Of a DNA stretch of 64,000 nucleotides, positions 46,533 to 57,720 are shown piece after piece. Below the pieces are notes generated by a model. That model was not told where the DNA came from and made no database searches. It saw only the letters and a list, made by a program, of their open reading frames with translations. A program made the translations under genes and the position numbers. The first letter of the stretch is position 1. Each line of letters begins with the position of its first letter. Where the stretch lies: assembly GCA_002633025.1 (NCBI GenBank), contig NMRB01000171.1, positions 346,049 to 410,048 on the forward strand, written 5' to 3'. The stretch is from Notospermus geniculatus. Lineage: Eukaryota; Nemertea; Pilidiophora; Heteronemertea; Lineidae.

Positions 46533-47582
46533 TCACCTTGTCACTTCTTTGTAAACATAGACTGTATCGTAATGTTCATTTTTCAAAACAGTTGCCCAAA
46601 TGTTGAAGTTTTCATCCACCATTGTTTGTTTACGTCGAAATGCTATTTCGCTACCCAAACCTGATTTTACTACATCTATGTATCTGTTTGTGAATTTGTC
46701 TGCACTCCTCAATTGAGGAATTCCAGAAGACATGGAGGGCGTAACTTCGGAAACAATCAGAGACGATTCCGACACACCAATTAATATTGCACCTATCATT
46801 CTGTTTATGTACAGGTGTCTGAATCCATCTGGAAACGACAAGGAACCCGTTTGCACAATGGCAAATCCTTCATGGGTTCTACGACTGGTTAATATATACT
46901 TTGCGTCCTTACCTAGCCCACCAAATATTCGCAAAAAGAGGGCGTCTTCAAACACGAACGTCGAGAAAAATGAATATTGAATGTATTTTTGGTCATAAGC
47001 TTTTGTCAAGTTTGCTGTCAGGGTGCACAATCTTTCGTTCTCATTATTTCTGCAGAGAGAACTGTATATAGTCACAGATATAATCTTCAAACGATACATG
47101 TAACAGCCAATTGCGACTTCAGCCATGTCATATGTGATCGAGGCTGTCTGACCTTGGTCTGGGTCAACAAGATGCTTAACGCATCTCTCGTTCCTTGGTA
47201 TAAGTATTCGTCCAATGCGCTTTCCAGTCAAAAAACTGTACAATGCAATTGTAGCTATTTTTGTGTCTTCACTCCGAATGAGCAACAATAAAAATACGTA
47301 ATGATACTGCACGCCAGGTTGTAGTTTTGCGTTACTTTCAGGTCCATAATAAGGGAGGAAAAGCGACGAACTATGCAAAACCCGATACGTATAATCAGTG
47401 TAATTAGGGCTGTAGACAAAGCATCGCGACCATGCGACCGGTTTCTCTGTGTACATTACCATCAGTAACGGCTGGCATTCATGAAACAAAATATAGGGGC
47501 TCTTGTCAATTTTAGTACTCTTCCAAGGTATTGGAGGGATGATCGAAAATCGTCCAAAAAGACGAAATTTCGATCGGCCAGG
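46533..47582 (-). CDS. Unrecognised protein, beta-propeller-like, paralogue 2 (probably 5'-incomplete)
   Basis: An open minus-strand frame of about 350 codons with stop at 46533. The 5' limit at 47582 is set by a good acceptor, GGTTTCTTCAG, after which coding starts PGRSKFRLFGRFSIIPPIPW. No ATG is well placed at the beginning of this exon, so an upstream exon with the initiator is expected but not found. The content resembles paralogue 1: strand-like segments (HYVFLLLLIRSEDTKIATIA, LYSFLTGKRIGRILIPRNE, FVFEDALFLRIFGGLG) and no membrane segment. The two genes lie head to tail 520 bp apart, a tandem duplication older than the GPCR one, given their weak identity. The function cannot be inferred; a propeller scaffold is a structural guess. 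Confidence 0.55.
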   Translation of the reverse strand, partial: PGRSKFRLFGRFSIIPPIPWKSTKIDKSPYILFHECQPLLMVMYTEKPVAWSRCFVYSPNYTDYTYRVLHSSSLFLPYYGPESNAKLQPGVQYHYVFLLLLIRSEDTKIATIALYSFLTGKRIGRILIPRNERCVKHLVDPDQGQTASITYDMAEVAIGCYMYRLKIISVTIYSSLCRNNENERLCTLTANLTKAYDQKYIQYSFFSTFVFEDALFLRIFGGLGKDAKYILTSRRTHEGFAIVQTGSLSFPDGFRHLYINRMIGAILIGVSESSLIVSEVTPSMSSGIPQLRSADKFTNRYIDVVKSGLGSEIAFRRKQTMVDENFNIWATVLKNEHYDTVYVYKEVTR

Positions 47583-47742
47583 CTGAAGAAACCATCAGAT
47601 CGAAGGATGACTAGGAAAAGGTTTTGAAAATCCATGTTTTCACTATCTTTTTACCATTTTGAAAATCAGGTCAGTCAAAATGGCCCAATTAGGAACATCG
47701 GTGACTGTCACCAATGAGTGCCTAGGTGCGAGCATCTAGCCT

Positions 47743-48180
47743 AACCGACGTTAGGTACATTGTATTAGAGTATTAGAGTTTTGTGTGCACTAATTTTTGA
47801 TGGGGTGTTGATGAGCCTCTTACATAGGCTTACATGTATACATCAGTCGTTCACTGATAGTTTAGCATTCATAATCTCCAGGCTAAGGCCGACTAAAAAA
47901 TGGAGTTCATCCTTTTTTGTGAAAAAGAGGGGCGGGCGGGCGGGCGGGCGGGATTTTGTTCAACCGACGTTTGGTACATTGTATTAGAGTATTAGAGTTT
48001 TGTACTGTGCACTAATTTTTGATGGGGTGTTGATGAGCTTAGGCTTACATGTATACATCAGTCGTTCACTGATAGTTTAGCATTCATAATCTCCAGGCTA
48101 AGGCCGACTAAAAAATGGATTTCATCCTTTTTTGTGAAAAAGAGGGGCGGGCGGGCGGGCGGGCGGGATTTTGTTCATTT
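47743..48180. repeat. Tandem duplication of a 219-bp unit with CGGG microsatellite
   Basis: Copy 1 at 47743-47961 and copy 2 from 47962 are nearly identical. Both start AACCGACGTTxGGTACATTG and end in four or five GCGGGCGGGC units before GATTTTGTTC. A related CGGGCGGGCGGG run recurs at 48383-48396. Non-coding. Confidence 0.8.
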
Positions 48181-48399
48181 TTTTATTTTTCTCTAGTTTG
48201 TTGAGGAAGTGGGCGATGAACGGAAGACTCGTAGCTTCAAAAGACATACACATATTTGAGTGTGTATAGTGACGATATTGACCCCCAGGTAGCGTGCGCG
48301 CTAGATCGACGATCGTTTGACGGTTGCTACAGTACGTGCATGTTTAAGACGTTTTACCGAAAATTAAAAAAATCCGCATTTTGACGGGCGGGCGGGATG

Positions 48400-49680
48400 A
48401 AAACCAACAAATTTTTTTTCGGTCTAATCTATCCAACACTGGAACCTTAGTTTAAATACCAACCCTTTTCTGGTACATTTGGTACCCTTGATGCCTGACG
48501 GCCTCCTCCTTCTCCATCGACGTGCCTCTCTTCTTAGTCAGCTGGCACACAGGAAAAAAGACATCAACAGTTAAACAGGCTTTCAAATGCAGACATCTTA
48601 TAGCACAGGCAAGAATCGACGAAACATATTGACAGCCAAGGTCAGGCTTCAGGATCTGCCAATCAGAAACTAGTCTTCCCAAATAAGCCTGTCGTTGTAA
48701 GCCTGACATTCGTTACCACTTGGTTATCACCACTTTTCAGAAATTCTCTTTTGACTGATATGTGTACCGAGTTTGTTTATTTCATCGGATCTATAAATGA
48801 CTACGGAAATCATTAGTCTCGCGCAACCAGCCCCTCGTTCAAACTCCGAGGTCGTCAGACCGAGGGTCTGGCACGGAACGCAATTCTCATTGTAGTGACC
48901 TTATTTCGATGGTTCGAAATACGGTCAGCTTCGCTGATTGGCTAGTCACTACCAATGCGTCATGGATCTCAAAAGTTGGTGACGTAGGAATTGAAAAGTT
49001 CGCTGAAAGAACAAGAAAGAATTCTTTTGCACTTGACGAAATCGTACGATCTTCACTCAAAGGCACCTTCTCCGTGACCAATCGATGACCAAATTATCAA
49101 TCGATTGCACACAAGAACCAGGCATAAACATGTAGTAGGCTCACGCCTCCGACTGGACATCACATCATCTCAGACTCGAGCTGCCATGGTACCTCTTCTA
49201 TGATTGGCTCAAAAATGAGAGAGTATCTCATTACCATTTCATCTCGCGTCGCCCGCCGACTTTCGGCGTCTGAAGTATGAATCAAGCCTTATTCGTTCAA
49301 ATTGTGACCGTCACTTCCTCTGTTTGCCCGGGCATATAAATTATGAGCGGTTTACAAATGAACGAACTGGACTTAACTTGCATCTGCGTTTGGGTCACAC
49401 ACTCAGTGTGCTGTTATGTGTGTGTGTGCGGGGGGGGGGGGTTGGAAGGACAATCCACGTAGAATTTTCGATTACTTGACGAGTCCCTCATAAGGCCTAT
49501 GCAAACTAATTATTGTCATAGAAAGTTAACACGGACATCCTGATGTATTACGAATTCTACAAATGAACGAAGGGTTTGGACGAGAGCAGTTGGTGCAACA
49601 TGCAGGTTGCCGGTTGACCTGCAGTCAATTGGTATTTGCACTACGTTTACTTCACCGTTGGACATTAACACTGACCCTAC
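48400..49680. other. Gene-free region
   Basis: No gene found. A GTGTGTGTGTGC run followed by ten or more G bases lies near 49417-49441. The open frames are short and motif-free. Confidence 0.4.
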
Positions 49681-49682
49681 CA

Positions 49683-49942
49683 TTAAAGATAATGTATCAC
49701 GACTTCATTGTTTACATCTAATGTTTGTAAACATGGATGTTTACATTGTGTTATTTTGGACTTTTGGGACATGCCAACCCACGAAATTGAATATTTTCAT
49801 TATCAGAAGAATTTCTAGAGGGGCATGCCACCAACAAATTACTCATAAGACAAAGAAAGACTGGACATAAACAAGCAAAATGTAAATAAACAATTAATGA
49901 TTTTCGTGGCCCGCGAAAATATCCGTGATACATTATCTTTAA
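49683..49942. mobile_element. 260-bp TIR element
   Basis: Ends TTAAAGATAATGTATCACG and CGTGATACATTATCTTTAA are perfectly inverted over 19 bases. A second inverted pair lies inside (GTTTACATCTAATGTTTGT and ATGTAAATAAAC). Partial copies occur at 14295-14432 and 25531-25613. No transposase. Confidence 0.75.
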
Positions 49943-50282
49943 CCTGCAACCTGCACTGTATAGGCTTCCAACCTAGACGAGAGGCTTGTGGAGGCCATGC
50001 CCGTCTTGCATATTATAGGTCTGTGACTTCGGAAAAAGGAAGTTCAGCGCTCAAATACTGACCAAGACGAATTCCACAACGAAATTTTGTCATTCCTCAG
50101 TCATTTCCTTTTGGCGAACGAAAATACAAGAGTTCATGCAGTCTCCAGAAATTCGTTGGTCATGCTGCATGCGACGTTATAGGGCCATGGTCCTTCCAGT
50201 CTGACATCTTGGTTTATAATGACGAGTTAGCAGTTGCATCACAAAATGTGCTGTTCTAAGGGAACGTCACCTTTCTCGAGAG

Positions 50283-50314
50283 CTTGGAGGAATTGTCAGT
50301 ATAATTCCTCCAAG
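50283..50314. repeat. Short hairpin
   Basis: CTTGGAGGAATT and AATTCCTCCAAG flank TGTCAGTAT. Same stem as the hairpin at 13642-13689. Confidence 0.5.
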
Positions 50315-50921
50315 TCGAGAGTAACTGAAAATCTATTGTGCTGATATTCATTGTATTGGATAATTGATTATATTGATCCCACTGAAGAATTCGGGAGATC
50401 AAACAATAGGTGGAAAAGCAAGAGTCATAAACATCTTAATGTCTTCTTTGTAATGTCTCTGGACCTTCCCATAAAATGGTGGCCTACTAGTTTTCCCACA
50501 TGACATTCTTGGCCATTCATTGTTCAAGCATGATATAACACTGCCAAACGTATTTTATAACACTACCAAACGTAACTTTTGTGCCCATGGACCCGCTTTT
50601 TGGCCAGCTTATAGCTTAAAGCTTAAAGCCTGCCATTATTGAATGGTGTTAAGCTTCTGACGTCATATGGTGAGAACTGTTAGGCCGCCATCTTTGTTGG
50701 AAAGGTCTGTACTCTGGCGTTGCTCTCATGTTCATATGAGGTGCGTTTGCCGACTCGGGGCCAAATTTGAGTCCAATCACGCTGAACACACAGAGGGTAC
50801 ACCTCCCTCACGATGTTAGGTCACCTTCGCTCAAATAGGCACGAAACGCGCCACCGAGTGACAAAGTGGTGAACTTTGATGTATGACGCATTAGCCATTG
50901 CAAAACAAAAGGTGACAGAGG

Positions 50922-52286
50922 TCATGAAACTGTGATATCGGTGTCAAGGTATTCCTCAATCATCTCCATAACATTTCGCTGCACTGTACCACGTGGTGGG
51001 TGACGACGCATTTTAGGTGACGTCATTTGATCAGTTTCAATAACTTCCGCTAGGAGACGCTTAAGTCCAGTAAGCCGAAGCATGACATTTGCGACATCGT
51101 TCACGCTAGCAGCGATGGCCAGCGAGTCCTCCGTCTCTAGGACAATACCACTGACCTTGAGGTACCTGTCGGCGGCCATTTTGTCCTTGAAACTGATGGT
51201 TCGGACGGCGTCATGGACGCTCATTGGCTCACTTATGTACAAGATCCGCGGAATATCTAGCGCCATGACAACTATATGTGATGTGTACACTTCCTTTCTT
51301 ATTTCCTTGACGACCGTTACTGCATTTGTAACTCCAACGTAATACGGCCACATGTACAGTTCAAGTGGCGAGCCACCCCTGAGAATGCCGAAATCCGTAA
51401 CGTCAGTGCCGCTATCCTTGATAAAAAACTCGCAACCTTTCACGTTAGAACACTGTATCAAACGAAATGGGTCATAACTATATATCATATTTACATGTCC
51501 GTGCGCGAAAACTGGCGTCAGACAAGCGCCAACCGGCGTCTCTATGTAAGCCATTTCGGTCGCATCAAGTGGCGGGAGATCTTCGCCTAATGTCCTTGAA
51601 TTTCGCGCCAATCTGTCCACATCTAGCGTCGTGAAGTAAACTCGTTGTGTTTCCTCCGTCTCTGCCGTGAATGAGAGAAATATGCTGTCGGCACTTTGGA
51701 AGAGGTGAGGGCTGTGGGCACTAGTCGAAGTGGGCAGGCTCGGGAAATCCACCTGGAGTAGGATCCCCTGATAAAGGACGGTGAAGTTCCTACCGTAGGA
51801 ACGCAGAAAGAGATACGTCACTTTGTCCTTAGCGGCCATTCGCTGTTTTCCTTCCTCGAATTTTAACTCCGTCAAGGTGACGAGGTTGCCATGCCTGTAC
51901 AAGATGGCGGGATGCAGTGCAAGTATATTTTTCTCACGTACGTACTGTCGAAAGATTTTTGAGGCAGTCCTTTGTATTTCCGGTGTGAACGAATGCACGA
52001 GAGACACTGTCACTGTCGTATTCAAAAGCGGTCTTCTGGTTGAGACTCCGTCACCTTGGAACACAACACCACTCAGGACCTGATTCATGGGGAATTTAGG
52101 CGGGTTGGAGAGACCAAGTTTGTGACGTATGACGATTTCCGGCTGTGCACTCCTGTTCTGCAGTATCCTTCCACCAAAGAAATAAACTAGAACACAAAGC
52201 AAGTTGAGTGACGCTACGATCAGGAGAAGGCGGATGGTCAGCCGAGACATGATGAAATAGGAAAGCCGCTTCTTGGAATAATTCAT
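50922..52286 (-). CDS. Type II membrane protein with GH130-like propeller motifs
   Basis: A 454-residue single coding exon. The initiator is ATG 52286 (MNYSKKRLSY); the exon itself begins at 52321 after a clean acceptor, so a non-coding exon lies upstream. Residues about 15-40 form a signal anchor (RLTIRLLLIVASLNLLCVLVYFF) preceded by basic residues, which puts the body in the Golgi lumen or outside the cell. The lumenal part contains FGILRGGSPLELYMWPYYVGV and, near the end, SGIVLETEDSLAIAASVND. These resemble the RGG-P-x-YLG and GLV-x-YGVND segments of the five-bladed propeller in GH130 and related mannoside-acting proteins. That likeness is from memory and weak. It could be a glycan-binding or glycan-processing protein; function unproven. 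Confidence 0.75.
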   Translation of the reverse strand: MNYSKKRLSYFIMSRLTIRLLLIVASLNLLCVLVYFFGGRILQNRSAQPEIVIRHKLGLSNPPKFPMNQVLSGVVFQGDGVSTRRPLLNTTVTVSLVHSFTPEIQRTASKIFRQYVREKNILALHPAILYRHGNLVTLTELKFEEGKQRMAAKDKVTYLFLRSYGRNFTVLYQGILLQVDFPSLPTSTSAHSPHLFQSADSIFLSFTAETEETQRVYFTTLDVDRLARNSRTLGEDLPPLDATEMAYIETPVGACLTPVFAHGHVNMIYSYDPFRLIQCSNVKGCEFFIKDSGTDVTDFGILRGGSPLELYMWPYYVGVTNAVTVVKEIRKEVYTSHIVVMALDIPRILYISEPMSVHDAVRTISFKDKMAADRYLKVSGIVLETEDSLAIAASVNDVANVMLRLTGLKRLLAEVIETDQMTSPKMRRHPPRGTVQRNVMEMIEEYLDTDITVS

Positions 52287-52505
52287 GTCGGCAGAATTAT
52301 GGTCTGATGGATCCAATCAAACTGCAAAGAAAAAGCGTGGTATATTTTCACCATTTAATCGGTTTCACCATCCTTAACGTTTGATTAAGTTTCGAAAATC
52401 TGCTCAAGGGGATACTGGACAGATAGGCCTACACTTTGCCTGCAGTGTGGATTGGAAAAGAACATACGTTTCTATCACCACTGTGACCGACCTTAAGCGG
52501 CGAAT

Positions 52506-52634
52506 CCACTGTCGCGATCTTGGCCTGAGACGGGGTTGCGTTCCCTTGCGATCACCTTATATGGCAATCGGAAGTCCTTATAAGGTAATCGCAAGGGAAC
52601 GCACCCCCGTCTCAAGCCAAAATCGCGACAGTGG
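52506..52634. repeat. Foldback element, 129 bp
   Basis: CCACTGTCGCGATCTTGGCC and its inverted copy form arms of about 55 bases with few mismatches, including GCGTTCCCTTGCGAT. Non-coding; upstream of the membrane-protein gene. Confidence 0.75.
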
Positions 52635-53524
52635 ATCACCCGCTTTCGTTGGCCTCCAGATCAAAAGTGTGCAGCACGATTTCAAAGCGCGCAAACATGA
52701 AGTTGTAGCCCTACATGTATTGTGTCTGCAACCGGTTTTAGAAGCGCATGCCGCAGTGAGATGATCGAATGAACAAGAGTTTTAGGCCTACATGTACAGC
52801 ACATGTAGGTCTACATAGTGCTGCCAGCGTGAGGGCCTTCATGCTCCCCGCCTGGAGGCCTAGGCCTACACCTCAATCAGATTCTCTGCCTGACAGGACA
52901 CACACCTTCACGTACAAAACAGCTCTTACCATCATATGCACCATGCACATAGGCCTAGGGTCTACATGTATGTTTTTCACCCAAATGGAAACCTTAACAA
53001 ACAATGACAGTCTAGTCGTAATCCACTAAAGCAAGGGTTTTATGCAAGCTTATTCTATGCGGTCCCCACTGGTATACATTGTATGATCTCCGTCATGCGT
53101 TCTATTACGAGCATTGTTATCACAGTACCTACATGTATATAGGGGACAAACGCAATCCAGAATGCATGGTCCCCTCTCATTACAAGCCTACATGTATACT
53201 CTGACCACTGGCGAGATTTTCACGACATCTTCAGACATCCAGTGGCAGGCAGATAGAGACGTTGGACCTCCCTCTAGCATGCCTGGTGAATGGACTTGAA
53301 TGGACTAAGTCCATCTGGACTTTGTATACCGAACCATGAAGGAAGTTTTTACTTTGTGCTTGATGTTTAATATCCGTCGTAGGCCTACATATATACATGT
53401 ATACGATTAAAATTTCATCAAATTTTCTGAGTAGGGCCTATGCTCAACGCAAGAAATAGGTTTGCATCTTGGCCCTATCCTCCACAGGTGTTTCATGGTT
53501 TATGCACTCAGTGTTGTCTGTGGT

Positions 53525-53663
53525 AGTGCCTTTTTTACCTACCCCCCTAATTTTTAGTGCCTTATTTACCAGCGCCTTTTTTACCAGTGCCTTATCTACC
53601 AGTGCCTTTTTTACCGTGCCTTTTTTACCGGTGCCTTTTTTAACCAGTGCCTTTTTTACCGTA
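53525..53663. repeat. Minisatellite of about 15-bp units
   Basis: Eight or nine imperfect copies of AGTGCCTTTTTTACC. On the minus strand it gives a Lys-Ala-Leu-Val-rich frame, which is a by-product of the repeat and not a gene. Confidence 0.75.
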
Positions 53664-54082
53664 TCCCGGTTTATGGACACCGTATGATACAGAGATAAGA
53701 TGTAATAATAATAATGTAACTTGGGCCGCGATGAAAATTGAAATCAACGCATGGCAAATTTCTTACGGCGGGCGATATAGTTCCATTCCTTTATTCCGTA
53801 CAGTATCATAGGTTATTGACCTTTTTGAAATAAATCCATTTGATAAAGCAGGTTGTTTGGTTTTGGCCTACATTATAATCTGGAACAGTATTTACGTACA
53901 TACATGTGCATGTACATTTGAAGTACCGGTACTTGAATGTGCTTATGTAAGTAAAATTAATACATGTATGAGCATAAAATGTATTTCCCAGAAACTGCAT
54001 GGATGAAATTGTTCTGCAACGTATAAAGTAAGTTCCAAACGAAGGGGAATTTTCTCTGTGCTCTGCCATTCCTGGGACAAGT

Positions 54083-56001
54083 ATGGTCGAACTGCCGGAT
54101 TCACCCGAACTGTTGACCTTCACATCGTCGCCAGAAAGTAAGTCATCGACAGCCTTGGCCCGAGCATGGAGGTATTACCTTCATGGCCCGAGATGGCATC
54201 AAACTGCAGTTCTGCCATTCAGTGCAGAGCGAGGGCCGTTCTACATTGCTTCAGTGTACCTAAATCGGGGTTCACGTCCCAATGAGGGACCAGGCAGCGT
54301 GTGGACCATCACCAAGTCTCCAAGGAGGAAAGTCAACTAGGTAGGCCTATGTTCCTAAATATGAATGTTCTTTGCTGATGCCGCATTATGTTCGGTGTTT
54401 TCAGTGATGGACATGTGTGTCTGGTTCAAGTACCGAGACCACGTTATTCAGAAGGCCTATGTCACGAACCCATCTGGCTGTAGGATAGCAAACGTCCATT
54501 GGAAAGCTCTAGACCATCTCACTGATGAGGTAGGTGGTCAACAAGTGCTCTTGCGTCGAATACTGTACGACCAGAAGAGAAATCAGTAGAATCGGACACG
54601 TTACTTTCACAAGTGTCGTTGCTACACACAGGTATCGTCTCTCTAGAAGAAGCTGGACAGGTGTAAAGTACTAGAAGTTCGTGTTTGCATGTCCACAACC
54701 GAACCCTAGAGAGTTCTGCTGGACGAGAGTTTCTGACCGTGGATGGTCGCTAATGTTACATCTTCTTCAACAAATTACAATACATGTATGTTATAGTGCA
54801 CATGTATATTTTTAATGTTCATCTATGATTCATATGCCATTTGGGGTCTGAATGAATCGCCGTTAGTATTACTGCTTTTAGTGTCAAATTTTGTTTTTTA
54901 TAACAGTTTCAACGTTGCTCTTTGGTTTTTGAGACCCCACCACCTTCGATGTTCTACGACTCTAACTCGTTCAATGAGAAAAAGTTTGTCGAATCCACGA
55001 AGCAGATTCTCGAGTCAGTTGGCAACGGGCTTCATCTACAGTGTGACGAAATTGGTAACCTCTTTGCCAAACGGCTGACATAGTATGTACCGCTCAGTCA
55101 AGCCATGCAGACACAGGCTGAAGGCGGAATGTCCTCGCTTGGGTCCCTCGTCAAACAGCGCCGTCTATTGATGATCCTTCACTTTTGGAGCCAATCATGC
55201 CAGCGTTTAGTGGGGACGAGGGGATGAGTGAATTGTTGTGTCCAGTGCAGGCTATGTTCACCTTTGCTGGGCCGTCGTTACTTGCCCTGGCCAAGACACT
55301 CCGGGACTAGGGGCCACGACAGAGTGAGACCCTCGATGTTCAACATTTACTGTACATGTATGTACATGACCTGGCCGCGGGATGAACCCACTAGGCACTG
55401 AACCTGGTAGCGTCTAAATAGTGCCGTCCTCAAATTTTCCTGCTAGCTGAGTGTCACCAGTTATCCAGTGAAAATACAAACGCCAGTGATCATCGGGCAT
55501 TGTTTTGACACAAACTTCTCATGGTACTTCTTCAGCATCCACACATACTATGCTGATACGTCCGTCAAAGATGCGTCGGAACCGGTACCGCTGCTCCAAC
55601 ACGATCGTCCCGTGAAAGTTTTTGACCGAGAAACATTTGAAGGAAAGCTGCGGCAATGGAAAGAGAATAAGGGACCCGAGCCTGGGACAAGCGTACTCTT
55701 TGCTCTCGGGGAGAAGTGGTACCCCTTTAAGCCAAATAACAAGTGCCTCGTCAATGTGACAGCTGTGCATGCATACAGCGTGTTCCAGAAAGGATGCGTG
55801 AGTAGTTATGATGTATGGCGGGAATTCTTCTGTAAGCTTCGGTGTTTTGGTCCCAGATGAGCCTAGCTGTGATAAACTGTACGACCTTATTTCACTTTGC
55901 AGCTGAAGACGACTAGCCCTCAATCCTTCCCAAGGGATGAGGACACTGTGTCGCCATTCTCCAGCTCTGCCATGCCAAGTGTGAACGTGCAGTACATGTA
56001 G
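54083..56001 (+). CDS. Interferon regulatory factor (IRF) association domain protein, DNA-binding domain not seen
   Basis: Five plus-strand exons join with perfect phases (54083-54137, 54405-54529, 54907-55082, 55536-55797, 55903-56001) into 238 residues. The product aligns in order with the C-terminal association domain of vertebrate IRFs: VWFKYRDHVIQKAYVTNPSG (opening strand), ESVGNGLHLQCDEIGNLFAK, RLTYIHTYYA, then VFDRETFEGKLRQWKE and VLFALGEKW with CLVNVTAVH. The LFALGEKW segment corresponds to the CFGE/CVGESW signature. IRFs are transcription factors whose association domain dimerises and receives activating phosphorylation; the last exon is Ser/Thr-rich. ATG 54083 may be an internal methionine, as an AG acceptor lies just before it. 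No tryptophan-rich DNA-binding domain is visible upstream on this strand to about 44.3 kb. AATAAA lies at 56636-56641. Confidence 0.78.
55128..55232. repeat. Interspersed repeat, partial copy 3
   Basis: GTCTATTGATGATCCTTCAC and GAGCCAATCATGCCAGCGTTTAGTG match the right part of 21605-21930. It lies in an intron of the IRF-like gene. Confidence 0.6.
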
Positions 56002-56413
56002 ATCGAACCAGTTTACTCCATGAACAAATAGCTACGATAGAGGGCCAGCATCGCAACCAGATTCAACACGATGAGCGCCACTAGTGCACCTATGGAGGAG
56101 CTGGGCTATGGTCACCATCAGTAGAAAAACCTGCAGAACAAATGACTGGTAGTCTTTGAAACGAATCTTCAACAACTCGTAAATAATACCTTGATCTAAA
56201 GGGTTTCGACAGACTATGGTGTATAATATTTCGAATCTGGTTGAGCCATTGTCTCTGTCATGTTCACATCACATGCGAAGAACATTCATGTACATTTCAT
56301 TAATTAATTTTGTCTCCGCCAAAACATCACACTTCCTGGAGGACGAGTCCCACATCCATGACAGCACCTGTAGCAGAAGGCAAGAACTTGTCATCTGAAT
56401 TACAATGTAGATC

Positions 56414-56577
56414 GTAAACATAAAGTCGTCGCCGAATTTCGCAAGTTTTCGACCCCAACTGGGGGTCTTCCTCAGGCACTTTCTAGTTGAGATTCCTTGA
56501 TCTCAACAAGAAAGTGCCTGAGAAAGACCCCGTTGGGGTCGAAAATTTGCGAAATTCGGAGACGACTTCATGTTTAC
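56414..56577. repeat. Foldback element, 164 bp
   Basis: GTAAACATAAAGTCGTCGCC at the left and GGAGACGACTTCATGTTTAC at the right, with arms of about 70 bases (CGACCCCAACTGGGGGTCTT, AAGTGCCTGAGAAAGACCCC). Part of the arm word, AAGTGCCTGAGGAAGACCCC, also occurs at 35744. Lies in the likely 3' untranslated region of the IRF-like gene. Confidence 0.75.
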
Positions 56578-57462
56578 TATCATTTTGTGTGTCGTTTTTT
56601 GAGCTCTATGTTGGATATCTGAATTACATGTAGGGAATAAAAGCTCCTACTCCCCCTTTATAAATGACCATTCATGGTTTACACTTAATCCCTTATAATC
56701 ACCACACATAGCCTACAGTTTATAATATTGATTGTCTGATTTGAAAACCTACATAAAAACTACAAGTTGCCTATGTGCCAGTATTTGACCAACACAGCGA
56801 GCTTGGATTTGAAAAACCATACGTGTATAAAACAGTTTGTACGATTCATTCCCCATCATGACTTGTCTGAAATATCTTTAACTCTGGCCGGAGTCTCCCG
56901 GGTGAACCTTTACTCACAGGCCAAACAGGTTACTTGTTGTGTAATACATTAGTGTTTTTCATATCGTTCTGGGCAAAGGTAGTTAGTTGAACTCAGGAAT
57001 GTGACCAGATCACATTTTCCAAACGATTGTGGTGTTGCACAACACTAGATTATTCGTAGGGTTGGCGTAATCAATAGCTCATTCACGGTCTCAGCTAAAG
57101 CCAGTCAGCCATGACACTGACTCCGGAGGGTTGTGAAACATTCTCATTTGTGATCACACCATTACAGTTTAGTGACAAGAGGTCAGCCAAGTACTCATTT
57201 GGCCAGGTCTATCCGAAAAACACCATACCCTGTCCATGGACATAATACAGGAAGAAGGTAATCCGGTAAGTGAATATTAATAATCAACGCATGTATGTGT
57301 TGCTCATGGTATCCTTCATAGGCCCCTCTCAAAAGTCTTTCAGCGGGCCGTCCGTGAACAATATCCACACCCCAGGTCAAAATGCGGCAAACGATGCTCA
57401 TGACCAGTACGTAGTCATTTACGTCTTCACCTGATGCGAGGGTGTTATTACCCCCCCCCCCC

Positions 57463-57597
57463 NNNNNNNNNNNNNNNNNNNNNNNNNNNNNNNNNNNNNN
57501 NNNNNNNNNNNNNNNNNNNNNNNNNNNNNNNNNNNNNNNNNNNNNNNNNNNNNNNNNNNNNNNNNNNNNNNNNNNNNNNNNNNNNNNNNNNNNNNNN
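57463..57597. other. Assembly gap (135 N)
   Basis: The gap is preceded by twelve C bases and followed about 70 bp later by another C run. Frames translated through it are meaningless. Confidence 0.97.
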
Positions 57598-57720
57598 AAT
57601 GCGAGACAGCGAAGCGACACACGAACCTTTCAGCTGTGTCGTGTCAAAATGCCCCGAACTTGGCAGAACCCCCCCCCCCCCATCTTTCAACATGGCCGAG
57701 GACTCCAACACCTCCTGATC

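Noticed and set aside
53444-53680. Lys-Ala-Leu-Val-rich minus-strand frame resembling a basic repeat protein
   Set aside because: It is a translation of the 15-bp minisatellite; no splice context or start supports it.
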